Assembly: GCA_023406225.1 (NCBI GenBank)
Contig: JAEXWS010000016.1
Span: forward strand, 1 to 7,489
Direction of reading: 5' to 3'
DNA from: Bacillota bacterium
Lineage (GTDB): Bacteria > Bacillota > Clostridia > Oscillospirales > Oscillospiraceae
DNA length: 7,489 nt
Shown here in pieces: positions 1 to 5,603 of the stretch. The position numbers and the translations under genes are program-made. The stretch's first letter is position 1, and each line of letters begins with the position of its first letter. The notes under the pieces were generated by a model, which did not search any database, was not told where the DNA came from, and saw only the letters and a list, made by a program, of their open reading frames with translations.

Positions 1-264
1 GCCCTGTTCTCCCCCCGGGTCCGGCGGGCCGCTGGCCGTCTGCATGGGCGGGTCCCCGAAGGACCGGACTGCCGCAAACGCCTGGGGGAACTGCATCCCG
101 TCCAGCAGCGTCTCCATGCGCTGGAGAAACTCCATCAAGCTTCGGAAGGCGGCTCCCGCGGGAAGGCCCGGATTGTAAAGCCGTCCGGCGATCACGCCGT
201 GCTCGTATTCGTCCACGCACACGATGGTCGTCCGGTACTCGTTGCCGCGCAGTCTTCCCTGCAT
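1..264 (-). CDS. Hypothetical protein, N-terminal part (runs off the window edge)
   Basis: An open frame of 88 codons without a stop reads leftward off the window, so the C-terminus is missing. I do not recognise the family. The visible protein starts MQGRLRGNEYRTT, followed by a strand-like hydrophobic stretch (TIVCVDEYE), then a short helical-looking part (residues ~43-62, SLMEFLQRMETLLDGM) and a Pro/Gly-rich tail (residues ~75-88). There is no signal peptide or membrane segment, so it is probably cytoplasmic. The ATG at 264-262 is preferred because GGAGG-type bases sit about 7 nt upstream. An in-frame ATG at 288-286 would place that ribosome binding site inside the gene. The gene has its own promoter and is separated from pilT by about 195 bp, so it is probably an independent unit. 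The function is unknown. Confidence 0.7.
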   Translation of the reverse strand, partial: MQGRLRGNEYRTTIVCVDEYEHGVIAGRLYNPGLPAGAAFRSLMEFLQRMETLLDGMQFPQAFAAVRSFGDPPMQTASGPPDPGGEQG

Positions 265-299
265 CCCCGTTCCACCTCCCTCCTGCATCTTATGAGGGC

Positions 300-333
300 A
301 GTATATCACGGGGCGGTTACAGAACCGGTTACA
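300..333 (-). promoter_or_regulatory. Extended -10 promoter with two upstream direct repeats
   Basis: On the minus strand TATACT (305-300) is preceded by TGA, giving an extended -10 (TGnTATACT). Upstream there is no good -35 hexamer. Instead there are two exact copies of TGTAACCG (333-326 and 321-314) with a 4-bp spacer, and the nearer copy ends 8 bp before the -10. Start would fall near 293, about 28 nt before the gene's ATG. A poor -35 replaced by tandem direct repeats at this distance is typical of promoters activated by SARP or OmpR/PhoB-type winged-helix regulators. That last point is inference. Confidence 0.6.
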
Positions 334-459
334 TCTTCCAATTTCTCCTTCAAAAAACAAAAAAATTTTACCTAAAAAATCCCGGTCCCTTTTTGCGATA
401 TTGCACAAACACGTTCTATTTGCGCATCTTTTTGTGATTTGTAACGGACAGGGCGGCCC
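334..459. other. AT-rich intergenic spacer after pilT
   Basis: This AT-rich spacer lies between the pilT stop and the left-end promoter. It contains A/T runs around 351-380 and a weak inverted repeat (GCACAAA at 403-409 and TTTGCGC at 419-425, with one G-T pair). On the minus strand that hairpin is not followed by a T run, so it is not a convincing terminator. A single TGTAACGG at 440-447 on the plus strand resembles the TGTAACCG repeats. No gene is seen here. Confidence 0.4.
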
Positions 460-1521
460 TCACACGCTCAGGCGGCGGCGGAGCTGCTCGGGATTGTCCG
501 CGTAGTCCAGGGCGGTCTCCAGGGTGATCTGCCCCTCCTCGTACAGCGCCAGGATGGACTGGTCCATGGCCGCCATGCCCTCCGGCCCCCCGGCGGCGAT
601 GGCCCCGGCGATCTGGTGGTTTTTGCTGTCCCGGATCATGCTGCGGATGGCGGGATTGACGTGCATGATCTCATAGGCGGGCACCAGCCCGCCGTTTTTG
701 TCCGGCAGAAGCTGCTGGGATACCACCGTGCGCAGCACCATGCCCAGCTGGACCCGGATCTGGGCCTGCTGGGCGGGGGGGAACGCATCGATGATGCGGT
801 CGATGGTGTTGACGGCCCCCTTGGTGTGGAGGGTGGCGATGAGGAGATGCCCCGTCTCCGCCGCCGTCATGGCGGTGCGGATGGTCTCGTGGTCCCGCAT
901 CTCTCCCAGCAAGATCACGTCCGGCGCCTGGCGCAGGCAGGCGCGCAGGGCGGAGAGGTAATCCTCCGTGTCGATGGCGATCTCCCGCTGGCTCACGATG
1001 CTCCTCTGGTCCCGGTGGAGGAACTCGATGGGGTCCTCCAGGGTGATGATATGGGCCTCCCGGGTGCGGTTGATCCGGTCGATGACGCAGGCCTGGGTGG
1101 TGGACTTGCCGCTGCCCGCCGTGCCGGTGACCAGCACCATGCCGTGGCCCACGTCCGCCAGGTCCATGACCGCCTCCGGGATATGAAGGGCCCGCCAGTC
1201 CGGGATGTCGAAGGCCACCACCCGCACCACCGCCGCCAGGGAGCCCCGCTGGCGGTAGGCGTTCACCCGGAACCGGGCCAGCCCCGGCACCGCGAAGGAA
1301 AAATCGTCGTCTCCCGTGGCCCGGTAGCCGTCCATGGAGCGCCCCGCCAGGCCGTAAATGCCCGAAATGAGCCGCTCCGTCTCCGGCGGGAATACCTTTT
1401 CCCCACCGATGGGGCGGATGCGGCCCTCCGTTTTCTCGCTGACCGGGCCGCCCGCCACGATGAAGAGGTCGGACGCCTGGTCCGCCACCGCCTGTTTCAA
1501 ATACTCCAGCAACTCCGCCAT
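460..1521 (-). CDS. pilT: PilT-type type IV pilus retraction ATPase
   Basis: This is a hexameric secretion ATPase of the PilT family, which in type IV pili powers fibre disassembly and retraction at the cytoplasmic face of the membrane. Seen in the 353-residue product: Walker A GTAGSGKST (133-141), Asp box TLEDPIEF (160-167), Walker B DVILLGEMRD (201-210), His box TGHLLIATLHT (223-233), and AIRSMIRD (291-298). The last matches the AIRNLIRE signature that separates PilT from PilB/GspE. The length fits PilT (about 340-370) and there is no extra N-terminal domain as in PilB. The ATG at 1521 has AGGAGG just upstream. It is the last gene of the pilus operon, 13 bp after the preceding small gene. 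All catalytic motifs are intact, so it should be active. PilU-like behaviour cannot be excluded. Confidence 0.93.
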   Translation of the reverse strand: MAELLEYLKQAVADQASDLFIVAGGPVSEKTEGRIRPIGGEKVFPPETERLISGIYGLAGRSMDGYRATGDDDFSFAVPGLARFRVNAYRQRGSLAAVVRVVAFDIPDWRALHIPEAVMDLADVGHGMVLVTGTAGSGKSTTQACVIDRINRTREAHIITLEDPIEFLHRDQRSIVSQREIAIDTEDYLSALRACLRQAPDVILLGEMRDHETIRTAMTAAETGHLLIATLHTKGAVNTIDRIIDAFPPAQQAQIRVQLGMVLRTVVSQQLLPDKNGGLVPAYEIMHVNPAIRSMIRDSKNHQIAGAIAAGGPEGMAAMDQSILALYEEGQITLETALDYADNPEQLRRRLSV

Positions 1522-1534
1522 GAGCTCCTCCTCG

Positions 1535-1942
1535 TCAAATCAATGGGACGCCGTCCCAGACGTCCAGGCTCTCGTCCGCCGCCCAGGAGCCGGTGGGCGC
1601 CGCCTGCCAGCGCAAAACGGCATAGCCGCCGTCCTTGATCCGGACCTCCACCTCCAGGACCTGGGTGTCCGAGATGGGGCAGGCGTAGGCGTACACGTCG
1701 CCGTCCACGCTCACCTCCGGGGGCAGCTCGCCGCAGCGGAGCCTGGCCAAAATGGCCTCGGCCCGGCAGTCCGCCGCGTAATAGGCGCTCACCGCGGCGG
1801 CGGATGCGTCGGCCAGCCGCCCGTCCGCCTGAACGGTGGTCAGCCCCAGCAGGGCGAACACCGTCAGGCACAGCACCGCGAAGATCACCAGCAGGGAGCT
1901 CCCCCCCACGGCGGGGGCGGAAAAGCGGTCCCGTTCAGCCAT
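1535..1942 (-). CDS. PilX/GspK-like minor pilin candidate, single N-terminal membrane helix
   Basis: This 135-residue protein has a short polar N-terminus, one hydrophobic helix (about residues 14-36, starting GGSSLLVIFAVLCL) and a periplasm/exterior-type domain with Cys59, Cys70 and Cys88. The pattern of a GG-led hydrophobic helix, then AYYAAD and a small domain recalls PilX_N/GspK-type minor pilins, but the homology is an inference from layout. It lacks the canonical G|FxxxE processing site: no Glu occurs at position 5 after the only Gly candidates. The ATG overlaps the previous stop by 8 bp (ATGGCTGA) and GGAGGT lies upstream, so translation is probably coupled. It sits between another pilin-like gene and pilT, which supports a role in the pilus or pseudopilus tip or assembly. 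Confidence 0.75.
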   Translation of the reverse strand: MAERDRFSAPAVGGSSLLVIFAVLCLTVFALLGLTTVQADGRLADASAAAVSAYYAADCRAEAILARLRCGELPPEVSVDGDVYAYACPISDTQVLEVEVRIKDGGYAVLRWQAAPTGSWAADESLDVWDGVPLI

Positions 1943-2360
1943 TGCCGTCCACCTCCTGCCACGCCACGGGCAGCGTGCAAAGCCACGCGCCCTCCGCCGT
2001 ATACACCGTCACGTCCGCCGCGCCCAGCAGCTTCTGGCCGCTGTCCGCCGGGGACACCAGCAAATGGTAGGCGGCGTCGTCCGCCGCCGCCATCGCCCAG
2101 TTTTCGTCATAGGAGACGCCCCAGAGGGACCCGTTCCACGCCCCGCCCATCATCCAGGCGGCCTGGGCATAGTCCCCGCCGCAGTTTTTCAGCGTCTCCG
2201 CCGCGTTTTGCGCGGCAAGCAGCGCCCGGTCCCGGGCCTCGTTTTGGCGGGAGGTCCGGTCCGACAGCACGAACACCTGCACGCACAGCGCCGCCGCCAG
2301 GGCGAATACCCCCACCATCACCAACTGCTCCATCAGCGCCAGGGGCGCTTTGCTCCTCAT
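1935..2360 (-). CDS. Pilin-like membrane-anchored protein (PilV/GspI-like candidate)
   Basis: This 141-residue protein begins with a short basic leader (MRSKAP) and a hydrophobic helix, LALMEQLVMVGVFALAAALC (residues 7-26). The Glu at residue 11 is at position 5 if cleavage follows Pro6, so this helix resembles a class III pilin N-terminus. The residue before the cleavage point would be Pro rather than Gly, which is unusual. The rest is a small soluble domain with an amphipathic helix (DRALLAAQNAAETLKNC, 44-60), as expected after a pilin stalk. Its ATG overlaps the upstream stop as ATGA, and a GGGAGG-type binding site lies 8-12 nt upstream. Of the four small proteins it is the closest to a real pilin. 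The family assignment is inference. Confidence 0.78.
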   Translation of the reverse strand: MRSKAPLALMEQLVMVGVFALAAALCVQVFVLSDRTSRQNEARDRALLAAQNAAETLKNCGGDYAQAAWMMGGAWNGSLWGVSYDENWAMAAADDAAYHLLVSPADSGQKLLGAADVTVYTAEGAWLCTLPVAWQEVDGNG

Positions 2361-2914
2361 GCCGCCCCCTCCCTTCCGCTGCGCAGGGACAAGACCACCC
2401 GCTCCACGCCGCCGTCCGCGTCCGTCAGCTCCGCCGTCAGAAGGCTTCCCGGCGCGCCGCCGGGGCCCCAGTCAAAGGTCAGCCCCCGGGCGGCCAGGAC
2501 CTTCTCCCCGTCCTCCGGCGCGAGCGCCGCGTCGGCGCTGGAAAACAGCTCCCGGATATAGCCGTCATAATAATAGATCCGTGTGTAGTAGAGCTCGCCG
2601 TCGATGGCCTCCTCCAAAAAGAGGGTGTCCCCTCCGGTGGGCCACATGCCCACGCCGTTTACAGGCATTTCCCCGTCAAAGGCGCCGGCCATGCATACGC
2701 GCGGCCCGCCGCCGGCCGCGTCCGCCTGGCGGACCCGGGTGGCGATGTACTGGGCGGCGGTGCGGCGGTCGTAGGACGCTTGGTCCCGGTCCGTCAGCCG
2801 CCTGTAGGCGTCCGCCCCCGTCAGAAGCACCGAGAGGACGCACACCGCGAACACGCCGAAGAGCAGCAGGGCCAAAAGCCCGCCCATATGGGGTTTTCTC
2901 ACTTGTTCTCTCAT
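2357..2914 (-). CDS. Pilin-like membrane-anchored protein (DUF4860-like, PilW/GspJ-like layout)
   Basis: This 185-residue protein has a basic N-terminus, one membrane helix (about 12-32, LLALLLFGVFAVCVLSVLLT) and a long helical continuation (YDRRTAAQYIATRVRQAD, 48-65). A beta-rich domain follows (residues ~95-178), with a Tyr cluster (LYYTRIYYYDGY, 108-119). A long N-terminal helix ending in an RVRQAD-like motif recalls PilW/GspJ minor pilins. The sequence also resembles what I remember as the DUF4860 family of Clostridia, but that is memory, not a search. There is no Glu5 and no G|FxxxE site (HMG|GLLALL). The start overlaps the previous gene's stop as ATGA with only a weak binding site, so it probably depends on translational coupling. 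The likely role is a minor pseudopilin of this operon. Confidence 0.75.
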   Translation of the reverse strand: MREQVRKPHMGGLLALLLFGVFAVCVLSVLLTGADAYRRLTDRDQASYDRRTAAQYIATRVRQADAAGGGPRVCMAGAFDGEMPVNGVGMWPTGGDTLFLEEAIDGELYYTRIYYYDGYIRELFSSADAALAPEDGEKVLAARGLTFDWGPGGAPGSLLTAELTDADGGVERVVLSLRSGREGAA

Positions 2915-3231
2915 GTCTCGTTTTCCAAAACCGTGATGACAGGCATCAGGTTCGATCCAAAAATATCATAGGCCACGGTGAACCGCCGGCCGTCCACCTG
3001 CACGCCGTAATGCTCCTCCAGATACGCCGCGTCCGGGGGATAGACCCCCTCGGCGGCGTAGCAGGCCGCCGCCGCCCGGCGGAGGGCGTCCTCCAGCCGG
3101 CGCTTCCCCTCGTCCGCCCGTCCGCTCTCCAGATTAGACAGAGCGGATAAAAAGCACAGCAGCACCGCCAGGGCCGCCCCGGGCAGCAAAATCCCGCGCA
3201 AGGCCCTCCAGCCTCGATCCCGTCTCTTCAT
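2911..3231 (-). CDS. Small membrane-anchored pilin-like protein
   Basis: This 106-residue protein has an Arg/Lys-rich N-terminus (MKRRDRGWRALRG), a membrane helix (about 13-32) and a basic/acidic amphipathic helix (40-58). A compact C-terminal part follows, containing ACYAAEGVYPP (56-66) and YLEEHYGV (70-77). The order of helix, 'YPP', then Leu/Tyr-rich turn resembles the globular start of GspG/PilE-like proteins, so a minor pilin is likely. It has no consensus prepilin cleavage site. The ATG lies 4 bp after the platform gene's stop with a poor binding site, and its own stop overlaps the next ATG, so it is translated as part of the chain. I do not recognise a named family. Confidence 0.7.
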   Translation of the reverse strand: MKRRDRGWRALRGILLPGAALAVLLCFLSALSNLESGRADEGKRRLEDALRRAAAACYAAEGVYPPDAAYLEEHYGVQVDGRRFTVAYDIFGSNLMPVITVLENET

Positions 3232-3235
3232 AGGC

Positions 3236-4279
3236 TCACCCGATGGCCGTCATGATGTGCATCAGCGGCAGCATCACGGACAGCAGAATGGCCCCCACCA
3301 GCAGCGACGCGCCCAGCACCAGCGCGGGCTCCACCCGGGCCGCCCGCTCCTCCAGGGCCAGGTCCGCCTCCTCGGAGAGACGCCGGGCGATCTCCTCCAT
3401 CACCGTGTCCGCCGTGCCGCCCCGGACGCCCAGCGTCAGCAGGCGGCAGGCGGAGGCGGGCAGGACCGCCGCTTCCCGCAGGGCCTCGGCAAGGCCCGCG
3501 CCGTCCTCCAGGCGCTTCCGGCAGGCCCGGCACCGCTCCACCGCCGCGGGCGTCTCTGCCAGCAGCTCCGCCGCCAGGTCGATGGACTCCTCCACGGAAA
3601 GGCCGCTGCCCAGTCCCATGGCCAGGGCCTGGGCAAAATGGGCGTCGTTCATCCGCCGGGACACGCCCCGGTCCCCCCGGCTCTTTTTCCAAAGGGCCAG
3701 CACCCGCGTCCGGAACCCGCCGGAGGCGGAAAAGGCCGCCAAAAACGCCGCCGCCAGCCCCAGCGCCGCGCACAGCGCCGGCATGGCCGCGTCCAGGGCG
3801 CGGCCCAGGGTCAAAAGCCCGCCGGCGACGCCGGTGAGCTGCCCCCCCAGGGAGGCGTACACATCGTTGAACACCGGCAGCACCCGGGCCAGCAGCACCA
3901 CGATGACCACCAGCATCAAAACCAGCAGGACCGAAGGATACAGCAGCGCGCCGCGGATGCGGCGGTCCAGCCGCTCCCGGTCCTCGTAATACCGGGCCAG
4001 GGCCCGGAGGGCCTCCTCGGTGCGGCCCGCCCGCTCCCCCATCTCCACAAGGCCCGTCACATAGGCGGGAAACCGCCCGGACTCCCGCAGGGCGGCGGCC
4101 AGGGCCGCGCCGCCGTCCATCTCCCGGGCCATGGCGGCCAGCCATTCCCTTTGGGATGCCTCCGCCTCCTCCGCCAGCAGGGCCAGCCCGTCTCCCGCGC
4201 TCACGCCCGCGTGGAGCAGCAGCGCCAGCTCCCGGCACAGCGCCGCGGTCTCCCCGGCGCCCGATCGCATCGTTTTCAT
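3236..4279 (-). CDS. Type II secretion F / PilC-family inner membrane platform protein
   Basis: This is a polytopic membrane protein that anchors the ATPase and organises pilin insertion and extraction in type IV pili and type II secretion. The 347-residue product has two T2SSF repeats (about 10-135 and 215-338). Each is a helical cytoplasmic bundle followed by membrane helices (about 113-134, 160-185 and 315-338). Family hallmarks include the first-repeat GERAG with YPS (81-85 and 114-116) and the parallel AVLPASACRLLTLGVRGG segment (271-288) in the second repeat. It is somewhat shorter than typical PilC (about 400). ATG 4279 is chosen, with an ACGGAG site 5 nt upstream. An in-frame TTG at 4300 lies in the T run of the preceding terminator and is unlikely. 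This is the first gene of the pilus operon. pilC is the probable name, but gspF or comGB cannot be excluded. Confidence 0.9.
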   Translation of the reverse strand: MKTMRSGAGETAALCRELALLLHAGVSAGDGLALLAEEAEASQREWLAAMAREMDGGAALAAALRESGRFPAYVTGLVEMGERAGRTEEALRALARYYEDRERLDRRIRGALLYPSVLLVLMLVVIVVLLARVLPVFNDVYASLGGQLTGVAGGLLTLGRALDAAMPALCAALGLAAAFLAAFSASGGFRTRVLALWKKSRGDRGVSRRMNDAHFAQALAMGLGSGLSVEESIDLAAELLAETPAAVERCRACRKRLEDGAGLAEALREAAVLPASACRLLTLGVRGGTADTVMEEIARRLSEEADLALEERAARVEPALVLGASLLVGAILLSVMLPLMHIMTAIG

Positions 4280-4298
4280 AAAAACTCCGTTTCCAATC

Positions 4299-4335
4299 AA
4301 AAAATGGGCTTGCAGTTTGTCTGCAAGCCCATTTT
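4299..4335 (-). terminator. Strong intrinsic terminator after the transglutaminase gene
   Basis: Arms CTGCAAGCCCATTTT (4321-4335) and AAAATGGGCTTGCAG (4301-4315) form a perfect 15-bp stem with a 5-nt loop. On the minus strand the second arm runs into six T residues (4304-4299). It lies 29 bp after the transglutaminase stop and 19 bp before the platform gene's ATG, so it should separate the two units. Confidence 0.88.
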
Positions 4336-4359
4336 AAATCAATCCCCCGGATTCGTAAA
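4331..4359 (-). promoter_or_regulatory. Candidate pilus-operon promoter overlapping the terminator
   Basis: On the minus strand TTTACG (4359-4354) and TAAAAT (4336-4331) are separated by exactly 17 bp, matching sigma-A hexamers at 4/6 and 5/6 positions. Predicted start is near 4324. The -10 overlaps the outer end of the terminator's first arm, so a transcript begun here would lack most of that arm and could not fold the terminator. It would give a leader of about 45 nt before ATG 4279. This is sequence-based inference. Confidence 0.45.
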
Positions 4360-4364
4360 GAGGA

Positions 4365-5345
4365 TCAGTAGAGATATTTTGCCGTGTAGTTCTTTCCGTC
4401 CCCGATATACTGCATGATGGACGCGCTCTGTTTGCCGCTGGAGGCGAAAGTGGGGTCCATCCGCTGCCAGGTGGTGCCGTCGAAATAGATGACGCCCTCG
4501 ATCCAGCCCGTCTCCTCGGACCAGACGCTGATCCAGGCGTGGTAGGCGGTCCCGGCGTAGCCCACCACCAGCTTGCAGGGCACGCCCTGGCTGCGGAGCA
4601 TCCCGGCCATGAGGGCGGCGTAGTCGAAGCAGATGCCCGTTTTCTGGGCCAGCACGGTGTCCAGCACCGGGAGATACCCGCTTTGCACCGTGGCCGCAAG
4701 CTGCTTATCATAGGTGATGTTGTTCACCACGAAGTCGTAAACGGCTTTCACCTTGTCCAGCGTCTCCGCCTGGTTCGCGGTCAGCTCCGCGGCCTTGGCC
4801 ACGGTGTTGGGCGCGTTTTCATAGTTCACATACTGGTTGGGCCGCAGGAAGGGCGCGAACTCGTCCTTCAGCGTGACGGCGATGGACTGGGACAGCACCG
4901 CGGCGTACCTGGTGCCGGAGACGTTTTCATACACGGTGATCTGATAGGTCCCGTTCCCGTCGGACAGGGGGAAGGTGGTCCAGCCGCTCCCGGCGGTCAG
5001 GTTGTACTGGTAGGCGTCCGGCGTGGCGGGCCCCTTCACCAGGACCTTCAGCCGCTTGTCCGTGGAGGCGGTGTACCGCGCCATCACGTAGCCGTCGGCG
5101 GTGTTGGAGTAGTCGATGGCCGCCTTGGCGTTTTTCTGCACCAGCGTCCCCGAGGCCACCGGCATCAGCATGGTGGACGCGGCGGGCGCGGCGGCCAGGG
5201 CCACCGCCTCATCGGCCAGGTCCACTTCCTCCAGCAGCACCGGGTCGGTGTAGCCCTCTTCCGCCGCCGGGGCGGTCTGGCCGCAGCCGGCCAGTAAAAG
5301 CGCCGCCAGCAGCAGCGAAATCAGCATTTGAACAGGTCGCCTCAC
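4365..5345 (-). CDS. Secreted transglutaminase-like lipoprotein
   Basis: This is a predicted extracellular, lipid-anchored protein with a transglutaminase-like (papain-fold) domain. Such domains act as proteases, peptide hydrolases or cross-linkers of proteins or cell wall, and the substrate here is unknown. The signal peptide has a lipobox, LLAG|C21. Residues 30-75 are a low-complexity Ala-rich linker. Residues ~76-165 look beta-rich (TYQITVYENV at 133-142). The catalytic domain follows, with Cys239 (TGICFDYAALMAGMLR), His269 (YHAWISVW) and Asp297 (QRMDPTF) forming the expected Cys-His-Asp triad, so it should be active. The GTG at 5345 is chosen because AAGGAGG lies 8 nt upstream. The next in-frame ATG (5327) has no such site and would shorten the signal peptide. 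It has its own promoter and terminator and is divergent to the BTAD regulator. Confidence 0.9.
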   Translation of the reverse strand: MRRPVQMLISLLLAALLLAGCGQTAPAAEEGYTDPVLLEEVDLADEAVALAAAPAASTMLMPVASGTLVQKNAKAAIDYSNTADGYVMARYTASTDKRLKVLVKGPATPDAYQYNLTAGSGWTTFPLSDGNGTYQITVYENVSGTRYAAVLSQSIAVTLKDEFAPFLRPNQYVNYENAPNTVAKAAELTANQAETLDKVKAVYDFVVNNITYDKQLAATVQSGYLPVLDTVLAQKTGICFDYAALMAGMLRSQGVPCKLVVGYAGTAYHAWISVWSEETGWIEGVIYFDGTTWQRMDPTFASSGKQSASIMQYIGDGKNYTAKYLY

Positions 5346-5365
5346 GGCGGACGCCTCCTTACTTC

Positions 5366-5378
5366 CCGGCCAGGCCGG
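5366..5378. repeat. Short perfect inverted repeat in the transglutaminase 5' leader
   Basis: CCGGCC and GGCCGG flank one central base (5372), followed by GATCGATC (5378-5385). It lies in the predicted 5' leader of the transglutaminase mRNA, just before the ribosome binding site. It could be a small RNA hairpin or a protein site. Nothing identifies which. Confidence 0.35.
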
Positions 5379-5386
5379 ATCGATCT

Positions 5387-5402
5387 CTCTGTATGTACAG
5401 AG
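5387..5402. promoter_or_regulatory. Operator-like palindrome at the transglutaminase start site
   Basis: CTCTGTA (5387-5393) and TACAGAG (5396-5402) are perfect inverted 7-bp arms around two bases. The predicted transcription start of the transglutaminase gene (about 5398) lies inside. A dimeric repressor bound here would block transcription. It could instead form a small hairpin at the mRNA's 5' end. No regulator is identified; the divergent BTAD protein would more usually favour direct repeats. Confidence 0.4.
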
Positions 5403-5404
5403 CT

Positions 5405-5433
5405 ACTATAGCATATTCCGTTCCGGTTGAAAA
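5405..5433 (-). promoter_or_regulatory. Promoter of the transglutaminase gene
   Basis: On the minus strand TATAGT (5410-5405) is an extended -10 (TGC before it). It sits 17 bp after TTTTCA (5433-5428), a partial -35. The expected start is near 5398, giving a leader of about 50 nt before the GTG. The match and AT-rich surroundings make this a good sigma-A candidate. Confidence 0.6.
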
Positions 5434-5504
5434 GTACTTTTTCATATTTCCTCACAAATCGCTCCGTTTTGTGTAACTCCTCCCTTTTTCCATTGCATTG
5501 CCAT

Positions 5505-5552
5505 TTTACATGTGCTATCTTATTCATGTATTTACTGTTTTCATTATATTAT
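5505..5552 (+). promoter_or_regulatory. Putative promoter region of the BTAD regulator
   Basis: This strongly AT-rich stretch upstream of the regulator contains TTTACA (5505-5510), TATATT (5545-5550) and TATTAT (5547-5552). No pair combines two good hexamers at 16-18 bp, so the exact promoter cannot be fixed. It may need an activator. Confidence 0.3.
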
Positions 5553-5558
5553 TGTATC

Positions 5559-5576
5559 CGGCGGCCGGGTCCGCCG
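5559..5576 (+). promoter_or_regulatory. GC-rich hairpin in the regulator's 5' leader
   Basis: CGGCGG (5559-5564) and CCGCCG (5571-5576) form a perfect 6-bp stem with loop CCGGGT, in an otherwise AT-rich leader and 15 nt before the AGGAGGT binding site (5592-5598). It may stabilise the mRNA or tune translation. It is too far upstream to cover the binding site by itself. Confidence 0.35.
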
Positions 5577-5603
5577 TTTCATTCATGGGAGAGGAGGTGC
5601 CGT

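Noticed and set aside
403..425. Terminator for the pilus operon
   Set aside because: The 7-bp stem has a G-T pair and is not followed by T residues on the minus strand.
1358..2971. A 537-codon plus-strand open frame antisense to the pilus genes
   Set aside because: The product is rich in Pro/Arg/Gly with no domain pattern and lies opposite well-supported genes; it is a high-GC shadow.
3228..4238. A 336-codon minus-strand frame in another register of the platform gene
   Set aside because: Almost entirely Gly/Ala/Pro/Arg, with no recognisable fold, while the alternative frame gives a clear T2SSF protein.
4280..4300. TTG start extending the platform protein by seven residues
   Set aside because: The TTG lies in the T run of the terminator and would have no ribosome binding site; ATG 4279 has ACGGAG upstream.
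5342..5527. A 61-codon minus-strand open frame in the divergent promoter
   Set aside because: It covers both promoters and the operator-like palindrome, has no good binding site and overlaps the start of the transglutaminase gene.
5427..5603. In-frame N-terminal extension of the BTAD regulator
   Set aside because: The translated extension is AT-rich promoter DNA with no family match; AGGAGGT and ATG at 5604 mark the start, where the winged-helix domain begins.
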